DNA from: AR12 sp036265915
GTDB taxonomy: Bacteria > Methylomirabilota > Methylomirabilia > Rokubacteriales > CSP1-6
NCBI GenBank assembly: GCA_036265915.1
Contig: DATAOC010000041.1
Span: 1 to 43,432 of the forward strand
Direction: 5' to 3'
DNA: 43,432 nucleotides
The notes below the pieces were generated by a model that ran no database searches, was not told where the DNA came from, and worked only from the letters and a program-made list of their open reading frames with translations. Positions 7,376 through 14,470 of this stretch are shown one piece after another. The translations under genes were made by a program, and so were the position numbers. The first letter of the stretch is position 1. The number at the start of each line of letters is the position of its first letter.

Positions 7376-9042
7376 TCCCGGACGCCGAGGAAGTCGCGGC
7401 CGAGGACGCGCTCCATCAGAAGGACGACGCCGAACGTCATCACGATCATGAACAGGCCGAGGACGGCGATGGCACCGAACTGCCCCTCCTCCTTGAGGTC
7501 GAAGATCACCACCGACATGACCTTGGTGCTCGCCGTGAACAGGATGATCGACGCCGACAGCTCGCGGATCACGCCGATGAAGATGAAGCACCAGGCGGCA
7601 ATGATGCCGCTGCGCGCCAGCGGCGCCGTGATCTCGCCGAGCACGCGCAGCGGCCGCGCGCCGAGGATTCGGCCCGCCTCCTCCAGCTCCGCCGGAATCG
7701 TCCGGAACGTCGCGTCGCACTGCGCATAGCCGACCGGCATCTCCTTCGTCACGTAGGCCACGAACAGGATCCACAGCGTGCCGTAGAGGATGAGCGGCGG
7801 CCGCGTGTAGGCGATGAAGAGCGCCACGGCCAGCACGACGCCGGGAATGGCGATCGGCGCCAGCGCGACGAAGCCCACCAGCTGGTGGCCGACGATCGTC
7901 CGCCGCCGCGCGACGTAGGCCAGCAGCGCGGCGAGCCCGGCGCCGACGCTGGCCGTGAGCAAGCCCAGCTCGAGCGTGTTCACGATGGCCGAGCGCGTGG
8001 CGCTGTACTCGAAGAACGTGAACGTCCAGTTGCGCAGCGTGAGATTGTCCCAGGTGAGCGGCTGCGCCCACGCCCGCGAAAACGCCGTCCGCGCCAGCAC
8101 GCCGTAGGGCAGCAGCACTGCGCACGCCATCACCACGAAGCAGCCGAGCAACGCCGGGTAGCGCCACGCGCGCAGCGCGAGCCGGCGGCGCGTCCCCCCC
8201 TTGCCGCCGACGACCGCGTAGCCGCGCCGGCCGAGCAGCCGCCGCTGCAGCATCAGCAGCAGCGCCGTCGCCACGAGGAGCGGCAGCGACACCGCCGCCG
8301 CCGTCTCGATCCGGGGCGGGTACTGGAACATCCCCCACACCTGCGTGGTCAGCGTGTGAAAGCCGGCCGGCAGCGCCAGGATGGCCGGCGAGCCGAAGAG
8401 GGCCAGCGCCTGCAGCACCGAGACGATGAAGCCGCTCACGATGGCGGGCGCCACCAGGGGCAGCGTGATCGTCCGCGCGGTGGTGAGCCGCCCGGCGCCG
8501 AGCACGGCGGCCGCCTCCTCCAGGTCGGACGCAACCAGCTCCAGCGTGTTGCCGATCATCACGTAGACGTACGGGAAGGTGTAGATCGCGACCACGAAGA
8601 TCAGTCCCGGCATCGTGAAGATGTCGAGGAGGGCCGCCTCGCGGCCCGTCAGCGATCGCCACAGCTTGTTCAGCACGCCCGCATTCGGACCGGCCAGCAT
8701 GACCCACGCGACCGCGCCGAGGAACGGCGGCGTGACGAACGACGCCATGACCAGCGCGCGGAGGAGCCGGCGCCCGGGCAGGTCGGTGCGAGCGGTGAGC
8801 CAGGCGAGCGGCGCGCCGATGGCCACCGACAGCACGCCGACCCAGAACGCCATGACCACCGTGTTCCACAGCGCGCGGCGCAGCGCGACGCTGCGGAAGG
8901 CATCGACGTAGTGCGCGAGCGTCAGGCCGTGCTCGCCGGTCACGCTGAGCGCCACGAGCCAGCCGATCGGCAGCCCGATGAGGGCCAGCAAGAGCAGGGT
9001 GGCGAGCGCCCACACCGGCAGCGAGAGATCGAGCCCGCGCAC
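7372..9042 (-). CDS. ABC transporter permease, two fused membrane halves (FbpB/AfuB type)
   Basis: About 556 residues with roughly 12 membrane helices in two homologous halves. Each half carries a binding-protein-dependent permease EAA-like loop (DLEEAAAVLGAGRLTTARTI in the first, ELEEAGRILGARPLRVLGEI in the second). I prefer the GTG at 9042, four bases after the binding-protein stop. Another GTG at 9090 is possible but would overlap that gene by 44 bases. Fused double permeases are typical of Fe(III) and similar importers. It forms the membrane channel for the SBP at 9047-10060. Confidence 0.9.
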   Translation of the reverse strand: MRGLDLSLPVWALATLLLLALIGLPIGWLVALSVTGEHGLTLAHYVDAFRSVALRRALWNTVVMAFWVGVLSVAIGAPLAWLTARTDLPGRRLLRALVMASFVTPPFLGAVAWVMLAGPNAGVLNKLWRSLTGREAALLDIFTMPGLIFVVAIYTFPYVYVMIGNTLELVASDLEEAAAVLGAGRLTTARTITLPLVAPAIVSGFIVSVLQALALFGSPAILALPAGFHTLTTQVWGMFQYPPRIETAAAVSLPLLVATALLLMLQRRLLGRRGYAVVGGKGGTRRRLALRAWRYPALLGCFVVMACAVLLPYGVLARTAFSRAWAQPLTWDNLTLRNWTFTFFEYSATRSAIVNTLELGLLTASVGAGLAALLAYVARRRTIVGHQLVGFVALAPIAIPGVVLAVALFIAYTRPPLILYGTLWILFVAYVTKEMPVGYAQCDATFRTIPAELEEAGRILGARPLRVLGEITAPLARSGIIAAWCFIFIGVIRELSASIILFTASTKVMSVVIFDLKEEGQFGAIAVLGLFMIVMTFGVVLLMERVLGRDFLGVRE

Positions 9043-9046
9043 GCGG

Positions 9047-10060
9047 CTAGGCCCCGAAGAACTCCACGAAGCGGCGCTTGATCTCTTCACCGCGCTTCTC
9101 GAGCTCCGCGGGATCGACCGTGAGCAGCTTCAGCTCGCTCAGCTTCGGCTTGTCGCTGGGATAGGTCACGTCGGGATGGCCCGTGTAGAGGCCTTCCGTG
9201 TCCGCGAGCACCTGCTGCACCTCGCGGCTGAACGTGAAGTCCGTGAACAGCTTCGCGGCGTTCGGATGCGGCGCGAAGGCCGCGATGGCCGTCGGCGAGA
9301 CGACGAGCGGCACGCCCTCCTTCGGGTACACGACCTCCACCGGATTGCCGGCCTTCTTGCTCTGATAGAAGGTGTAATCGCCGCCGTCCACGGCCACCGG
9401 GCGCTCGCCGGAGGCGACCACGCCGGCGGGATCGACGGCGGACTGCACGATCATCACGCTCTGCTGGCCCAGCGCCTTGAAGAAGTCCCAGCCGAGCAGG
9501 TGCGACAGCGCGAGCACGTGGGTGGCGATGACCCCGCTGTACCCCGGATGCGCGGTGACCAGCTTGCCCTTCCAGCGCGGAGCCAGCAGGTCCTTCCACG
9601 TCTTCGGCGCATCGGACGCCGACACCGCCTTCGTGTTGTAGGCGATCACGTTCACCGTGGCGCGCAGGCCGTAGTGGAACCCGTCGCGATCCTTGAAGCC
9701 CGGCGGGAATCGCTCGGCGCCGGCCGGCGTGTATGCCATGAGCAGCTTCTTGTCCTTGAGGAGCACGTAGTGACCGGCGTCGGAGGTGTGGATGACGTCG
9801 ACGTTCTTGATGTTCGCGCCGAGCTCCTGCATGACCCGCTGCAGGATGCGCTGCGAGCCCGTGCGCTGCACTTCGACCTTGACGCCGGCGAATTTCGCCT
9901 CGAAGAGCTTGGCGACCTTCTCCGCGGTGGACAGCGCGAGCGAGGTGTACCAGACGACCTTGCCCTCCTTGCGGGCGGCCTCGAGGTGCGCGTCCTGCGC
10001 GGCCACGGGGACGGCGGCGGCGAGCGAGGCGAGGAGAGCTCCGGCCAGCAGGCGCTTCAT
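9047..10060 (-). CDS. Periplasmic solute-binding protein, iron(III)-type family 1
   Basis: 337 residues with a signal peptide (cleavage likely after VPVAAQ, about residue 22). The mature N-terminus (AARKEGKVVWYTSLALSTAEKVAKLFEAKF) and the motif GSQRILQRVMQE are typical of FbpA/AfuA-like binding proteins, as is the FSREVQQVLADTEGLY block near the C-terminus. Tyr residues that could coordinate metal occur in the second half, but I cannot assign ligands safely. The ligand could be ferric iron, a ferric-organic-acid complex or an unrelated anion. The ribosome site GAAGGAGCG overlaps the PrpD stop, so it is probably co-translated with that gene. Confidence 0.9.
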   Translation of the reverse strand: MKRLLAGALLASLAAAVPVAAQDAHLEAARKEGKVVWYTSLALSTAEKVAKLFEAKFAGVKVEVQRTGSQRILQRVMQELGANIKNVDVIHTSDAGHYVLLKDKKLLMAYTPAGAERFPPGFKDRDGFHYGLRATVNVIAYNTKAVSASDAPKTWKDLLAPRWKGKLVTAHPGYSGVIATHVLALSHLLGWDFFKALGQQSVMIVQSAVDPAGVVASGERPVAVDGGDYTFYQSKKAGNPVEVVYPKEGVPLVVSPTAIAAFAPHPNAAKLFTDFTFSREVQQVLADTEGLYTGHPDVTYPSDKPKLSELKLLTVDPAELEKRGEEIKRRFVEFFGA

Positions 10061-10070
10061 GGACGCTCCT

Positions 10071-11453
10071 TCACGGCACGAGACATCGCGCCAGATCGAT
10101 CACGTTGTCCTCCTCGCGCAGCCGCGCGAGCCGCCGAACCAGCTCGTCGACGCGCCGGCCGTCGAGCACGACGCCGGCGTTGCCGCGGAACTTTGCCTCG
10201 GCGTCGGCGCGTGTCACCGGATGGTCCGGCCCGCCGCGCGAGTGGTCCTGCCGTTCCGCGACTTCCTGGCCGCTGTCGAGCCGTACGCGCACGTCACCGA
10301 CGAAGCGTCGCGGATAGTCGATGCTCGCATCGACCTCGTACCGCACCCGGCCGGCCACTCGCAGCACGGCGGGATCGCGGACCGCCGCGTCGGAGAACTC
10401 GGCGAGGCCCGCCCGTCCGCGAACCAGCATGGTGGCGACCAGGTACGGCAGGCTGAACTTGGCCGCGTACCCGTTCGGCGGCGCATGCTTGGAGGCGAGG
10501 GGCTCCCAGAGCCGCGGCACCGGTCCTTCCGCCGTGCGACACGTGATGGCCACGATGCGCTCCGGGTCGATGCGGTGCCGCTCGCGCAGGCGCAGCGCAC
10601 AGTCCATGTACGGGTGCGCGATCGAGCCGCAGGGATACGGCTTGTACGTGAGGTTGGTGATCTCCCACGTGTGGCCGAGAGAGGCGAGCAGCGTGGCGAC
10701 CCGCGCGGCGTCGAGGCCGCCCGCGAACGCCGCGTAGAAGCCGTGCGCGCCCTCGAAGACGCTTTCCGGGCCGATCATCCCCGACTCGGCCAGCACGGCG
10801 GCCACGAGGCCCGCATGCGCAGCCCAGCCGGGATGCAGCCGCTTCGTCCACGTGCCGTCCGCGAGGTACTCGATGATTCCGGCCGCCTGGCTGCCGCCGA
10901 TGCCGAACGCGTGCACGAGCTGGTCCTCCGTCAGCCCGCGGAGCTTGGCGGCCGCCGCCGCCGCCGCGAATCCACCGGCCAGCGCGGTCGGATGGAAATG
11001 GCGCGCGTGAAATCGCCCCGGCACCGCCAGGCCGATGCGGCACATCACCTCGACGCCCGCGATCAGGGCCTCCAGCATCCCGGCGCCGGACGCGCCCGCC
11101 GCCTCGGCCGCGGCGAGGGCGGCCGTCACCGCGACCGAGCCGGTGTGAACGATGGCGTCTTCGCGCGTGTCGTCGAAGTCGAGGCCATGCGCGAGCGTGC
11201 CGTTGGCGAGCGCGGCGTTGGCGGCGGCCACCCGGCCCGGGCGTCCGATGAGCGTGCTCTCCGGCGGGCCACCGAGCCGCTCCGCTGCGTGCAGCGCCGC
11301 GCGACCGAAATCCTCGGGCACGGCGGCCAGCGCATCCCCCAGCGTGTCGAGCGCCAGCAGCGACGCCGCCGCAACGACGTGGTCCGGCACGTCGTCGAGC
11401 GAAAGGTGGGTGACGAACCGCGCCAGCGTGCGTGCGACCGAGATGTCTGCCAC
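10071..11453 (-). CDS. MmgE/PrpD family protein
   Basis: 460 residues from a GTG at 11453 behind GAGAGGAGAGAC. The all-helical N-terminal domain includes ANGTLAHGLDFDDT, FHPTALAGGFAAAAAAAKL and KRLHPGWAAHAGL, hallmarks of the 2-methylcitrate dehydratase / cis-aconitate decarboxylase / iminodisuccinate epimerase family. The C-terminal domain contains YKPYPCGSIAHPYMDCAL. Members act on tricarboxylate-like substrates by proton abstraction, but the specific reaction cannot be called here: no other methylcitrate-cycle gene is nearby. It leads an operon with an ABC importer (10-base gap), which suggests the importer supplies its substrate. Confidence 0.9.
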   Translation of the reverse strand: MADISVARTLARFVTHLSLDDVPDHVVAAASLLALDTLGDALAAVPEDFGRAALHAAERLGGPPESTLIGRPGRVAAANAALANGTLAHGLDFDDTREDAIVHTGSVAVTAALAAAEAAGASGAGMLEALIAGVEVMCRIGLAVPGRFHARHFHPTALAGGFAAAAAAAKLRGLTEDQLVHAFGIGGSQAAGIIEYLADGTWTKRLHPGWAAHAGLVAAVLAESGMIGPESVFEGAHGFYAAFAGGLDAARVATLLASLGHTWEITNLTYKPYPCGSIAHPYMDCALRLRERHRIDPERIVAITCRTAEGPVPRLWEPLASKHAPPNGYAAKFSLPYLVATMLVRGRAGLAEFSDAAVRDPAVLRVAGRVRYEVDASIDYPRRFVGDVRVRLDSGQEVAERQDHSRGGPDHPVTRADAEAKFRGNAGVVLDGRRVDELVRRLARLREEDNVIDLARCLVP

Positions 11454-11483
11454 GTCTCTCCTCTCGCCCTCTGCGCCCGGCGC

Positions 11484-11512
11484 AGCATAAACGCGGCGCT
11501 TTGAAGGGGCAA
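11484..11512 (-). promoter_or_regulatory. Sigma-70-type promoter of the PrpD/ABC operon
   Basis: On the minus strand TTGCCC (11512-11507), a 17-base spacer and TATGCT (11489-11484) lie about 30 bases upstream of the PrpD GTG. The expected transcription start is near 11477, leaving a short leader with the ribosome site. Confidence 0.5.
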
Positions 11513-11560
11513 GGCGCGGCGTGACGCCCGAGCCGCATCGGGCACGGTGACCGATCGCTT

Positions 11561-11581
11561 CAAGTGTGCCCCTGCAAGTGT
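11561..11581 (+). repeat. Direct repeat CAAGTGT, possible regulator site
   Basis: CAAGTGT occurs at 11561-11567 and again at 11575-11581, 14 bases apart. It lies between the PrpD promoter and the sigma-54-like element at 11605. Such spacing could hold an activator or repressor dimer, but no matching regulator is identified. Confidence 0.35.
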
Positions 11582-11604
11582 CCGGAATCGTTCGTGGAGG
11601 GTTG

Positions 11605-11620
11605 TGGCACGCGATCTGCC
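11605..11620 (+). promoter_or_regulatory. Candidate sigma-54 (-24/-12) promoter
   Basis: TGGCACG followed by 4 bases and CTGCC matches the RpoN consensus TGGCACG-N4-TTGCW except at the last motif's first and fifth bases. The GG and GC pairs are exactly 10 bases apart. The predicted start is near 11630, followed by AAGGAGG (about 11635-11641) and the ATG at 11649. A sigma-54-type activator is encoded at 27785-30226, but no link between them is shown. Confidence 0.5.
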
Positions 11621-11648
11621 AGTACCGTCCCGCCAAGGAGGACGAGCA

Positions 11649-11801
11649 ATGGAACTCGAGACCGCGATGGTCGGCGTGGCGCTGGCGCTTCCGGTGTGGC
11701 TCCTGGTCGAAGAGCTCGTTCACCGCGCGTCGCGGCGGCTGCTCGAGCCGCGCGCGGTGGCACGCTCGGCGAGCGCGGTGCCGGCGACGCGGGCCGCCTG
11801 A
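11649..11801 (+). CDS. Small single-pass membrane protein
   Basis: 50 residues. The ATG at 11649 follows a strong AAGGAGG at good spacing. Residues about 6-24 (AMVGVALALPVWLLVEEL) form one membrane helix. The rest is Arg- and Ala-rich, with a positive tail that suggests an N-out/C-in orientation. I do not recognise a family. The dedicated ribosome site, the codon use and the sigma-54-like promoter argue that it is real. It ends 6 bases before the stop of the convergent MFS gene. Confidence 0.6.
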   Translation: MELETAMVGVALALPVWLLVEELVHRASRRLLEPRAVARSASAVPATRAA

Positions 11802-11807
11802 CGCGGG

Positions 11808-13013
11808 CTAGCTGCCGCCGGCCGCAGGCGCCGTCGCGGGCACCACGCGACGGCGCACCTGGATGACGGTGAGAATCATCACGAACATGAGCGCCGCCAC
11901 CAGCGCGAACATCGCCCGCGGCTCTCCGCGGTCGAGCAGCACGCCGTAGACGGGCGGCGCCACGAGCGAGCCCAGGTCGAGGCCGGAGTAGACGAAGCCG
12001 AACACCTTCCCCGAGGAGCCGCGCGGTGTCGCCGCGCGCACGAGCATGTCACGTGACGGTGCCGTGATCCCCATCGAGAACCCGGTGGCCGCCATGGCGA
12101 TGCCGATCCCCGCCAGCGGCACCCGGCCGGAGGCCAGGAGCACCATGAGCGCCGCCGCGCACAGGACCCCCGTCGCCGCGACGAGATCGTGCCGTGTCGC
12201 GCGATCCGCGAGAAATCCGCCGGTCAGGATGCCGGTCGCATTGCCGAAGAGATAGACCGTGAGGGCGCCGGTGGCCAGTGCCAGCGGCGCGTTGTAGATC
12301 AGCCCGAGCGCGGGTACGGCGAACGTCTGGATGCCCGTGGTCGACGCGGTGAGCAGCGCGAAATAGCCGAACGCCATCACGATCGGCACGGCGAGCAGCA
12401 CGCGCAGGTCGGCGCGCAGGCTCGCGCCGCGCCCCGCCGAGACGGGCGCGCCCATGGCCGCGCCGAGGCCGCGCGTCTGCGTCGCGAGCACGAGGGTCCC
12501 GAGCAACGCGAGGCCGCCGGCGGTCATGAGCGCCACGCGCCAGCCAGCCACATGCGTCACGGTGCCGACGACCATCGGCGCCAGCACCCAGCCGAGGTTG
12601 CCGGAGATCGCGTGCACGCTGTACGCGCGGGCGATGCGCCGCGCGCTGACCGAGCTGTTCAGCATCGAGTAGTCCGCGGGATGGAAGACGCTGTTGCCGA
12701 GCCCCGCCAGCGCGGCCGCTCCCAGCAGCATCCAGTACGATCGAGCAAAGCCGGCCAGACCGATCGCCAGCCCCATCACTGTCATGCCGACGAGCAGGAC
12801 GCGTCGCGCGCCGAGCCGGTCCACGAAGAAGCCCGCCACCGTCTGCGCGATGCCCGAAGCGCCGTAGAACACGCTCGAGACGATGCCGAGGGCGGCCCAC
12901 GAGACGTCGAGCTCGCTGCGGAGTAGCGGAAAGAGCGGGGGTAGCGTGAGCTGCAGGAAGTGGCTGATCAGGTGCCCGGCACCGATCAGCCCGATGATCC
13001 GGAAATCTCCCAT
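11808..13013 (-). CDS. MFS transporter
   Basis: 401 residues with about 12 membrane helices. The loop between helices 2 and 3 carries the MFS motif in the form GFFVDRLGARRVLLVGM. A second copy in the other half reads GGFLADRATRHDL. The motif NSVFHPADYSMLN in the first half recurs in putative drug/fosmidomycin-type MFS exporters. The ATG at 13013 follows GGGAGCAG. It lies 27 bases downstream of the ModA-like gene on the same strand. The substrate is unknown. Confidence 0.9.
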   Translation of the reverse strand: MGDFRIIGLIGAGHLISHFLQLTLPPLFPLLRSELDVSWAALGIVSSVFYGASGIAQTVAGFFVDRLGARRVLLVGMTVMGLAIGLAGFARSYWMLLGAAALAGLGNSVFHPADYSMLNSSVSARRIARAYSVHAISGNLGWVLAPMVVGTVTHVAGWRVALMTAGGLALLGTLVLATQTRGLGAAMGAPVSAGRGASLRADLRVLLAVPIVMAFGYFALLTASTTGIQTFAVPALGLIYNAPLALATGALTVYLFGNATGILTGGFLADRATRHDLVAATGVLCAAALMVLLASGRVPLAGIGIAMAATGFSMGITAPSRDMLVRAATPRGSSGKVFGFVYSGLDLGSLVAPPVYGVLLDRGEPRAMFALVAALMFVMILTVIQVRRRVVPATAPAAGGS

Positions 13014-13040
13014 CTGCTCCCAGCGTAACAGGTCCCCCGC

Positions 13041-13796
13041 TCAGTCTTTGTAGTCGAGCCCGGCGGCGGCGAACTTCGGCTTCAGCGCCGGACGGGCCAG
13101 GAACTCGACGAGCGCCTTTGCAGGCTCGGTCGTCCCGCGCGCGGGGAGGGCGGCCGAGTACACGGTCACCTTCTGGAGATCTCGCGGCAGCGGCCCGACC
13201 AGCGTGACGCCCTTCACGGGCAGGATCTCGCTGATCTGGTGCACGACCATCTCGACCTCACCGCGTGCGACGAGCTCCGCCACGAACCCCCCGGGTCTCA
13301 GCGTCGTCTTGCCCCTCACTGCATCCGCGATGCCCAGGCGCTGGAGGACCGAGGCGAAGTGGATACCGCTGGTCCCGCCACTGGCCGGATCGACGTAGGC
13401 AATCGACTTCGCGGACAGCAACGCCTGCTTCAGCGCCTCGGGCGTGGAGATGTCGGGCTTCGGCGCGCCTTCGCGCACGGCGACGCCCATGCCGGTGCGC
13501 GCGAGGTCGACGCGGCTGCCCGGCGCCAGCTGCCCTTGCCTGATGAGCTGATCGACGACGGTGTCCGTCACCACGAGCACGTCCATCGGCTCGCCGGCGA
13601 GGACCTTGTCACGCAGCTGGCCGGCTGTTCCCGCCGTCAGGGCCAGCGTGTGGCCCGTCTCGCGCGTGAAGTCCGCACCGAGCTCGCTGACGATGGTCCT
13701 CATCGCGCCCGCGCACAGCAGCTTGATCTCGGCGGCATCGGTCCGCGCCGCCGACAGCGCCAGCAGCGCCAGCGCCATTCCCAGTGCTCGTGTCAT
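13041..13796 (-). CDS. ModA-like periplasmic substrate-binding protein
   Basis: 251 residues from the ATG at 13796 behind GAGGAGCGGGAC. The signal peptide covers about 1-24 and ends at TDAA. The mature start EIKLLCAGAMRTIVSELGADF and the block DVLVVTDTVVDQLIRQGQL are typical of the molybdate-binding ModA / SBP_bac_11 group. No ModB or ModC gene follows; an MFS gene sits downstream instead. It may bind molybdate, or an organic anion, as many ModA-like orphans do. Two molybdenum hydroxylases lie elsewhere in the window, but no functional link is proven. Confidence 0.82.
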   Translation of the reverse strand: MTRALGMALALLALSAARTDAAEIKLLCAGAMRTIVSELGADFTRETGHTLALTAGTAGQLRDKVLAGEPMDVLVVTDTVVDQLIRQGQLAPGSRVDLARTGMGVAVREGAPKPDISTPEALKQALLSAKSIAYVDPASGGTSGIHFASVLQRLGIADAVRGKTTLRPGGFVAELVARGEVEMVVHQISEILPVKGVTLVGPLPRDLQKVTVYSAALPARGTTEPAKALVEFLARPALKPKFAAAGLDYKD

Positions 13797-13806
13797 GTCC
13801 CGCTCC

Positions 13807-14391
13807 TCACGGACTGCGCGCACCCCAGAGCCCGGCGGTCACGCGCGCCTCGAAATAGTGTCCATAGACGTGCAGCAGCGGCGTCTGCGCCAGCACCCAG
13901 CCGCGTGTGCGATGGTCGGCCCAGAACCGGGTCAGCCATTCGGCGCCCGGCGCCACAGCGCCCTCGTCCGCACACACGCGCTTCACGCGCTCGGCGGGCA
14001 CGACCTCGCCGAGATCGCGTGCGCGCAGCGTCTCCACGACCGCCAGCGTGCGGCGCGTCAGCGCGTCCCAGTAGCCGCGCAGCGCCGCGACGTCGATGCG
14101 CGCGCTGAGCGCGTCGACCTCGGCGTCGCTCATCCCGGTGCCGACGTCGCGCCGACTGACGCCGAGGCGCGCCAGCCAGCCGTCGTCGAGCACCTGCGTG
14201 CCGTCCGTGACGAAGCGATTGACGCCCACGTCCTCGATCCGCGCCGCGTGCCAGATCAGCCACGCCACGGTGTTGACGCCGGCATGAGGACGCCCGCGCA
14301 CCTGCGCGTCGGTGAGCCCCTTCAGCAGGTCGTCCAGCAGCGTGCGATGCAGCGTCTCGTAGCGCAGGAGGAAGAAGTCGACGGCATCCAT
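13807..14391 (-). CDS. DinB-like metal-binding protein
   Basis: 194 residues, helical. His residues occur at the usual DinB/MST positions: early in the first helix, in AWLIWHAARIEDV (about residue 50) and in LLHVYGHYFEARV near the C-terminus. The family has a four-helix bundle holding a divalent metal, and many members are mycothiol- or bacillithiol-dependent or of unknown function. A TTGACA element lies upstream at 14431-14426, but a -10 at the right spacing (CAGAGT) is weak. It probably heads the run DinB, ModA-like, MFS. Confidence 0.82.
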   Translation of the reverse strand: MDAVDFFLLRYETLHRTLLDDLLKGLTDAQVRGRPHAGVNTVAWLIWHAARIEDVGVNRFVTDGTQVLDDGWLARLGVSRRDVGTGMSDAEVDALSARIDVAALRGYWDALTRRTLAVVETLRARDLGEVVPAERVKRVCADEGAVAPGAEWLTRFWADHRTRGWVLAQTPLLHVYGHYFEARVTAGLWGARSP

Positions 14392-14470
14392 CAGCGCCGA
14401 CGACTCTGAAACCGGTCGTGCGCGTTGTCAACCGCGGGCGGGGTCCGGGCGGCCGTGGTAGCGTGACGTC

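Noticed and set aside
9042..9090. Upstream GTG (9090) for the ABC permease
   Set aside because: It would overlap the binding-protein gene by 44 bases and add a Ser-rich leader. The GTG at 9042 is favoured, though not proven.
13041..13796. A molybdate transport operon feeding the molybdenum hydroxylases
   Set aside because: There is no ModB/ModC gene nearby, and ModA-like orphans often bind other anions.
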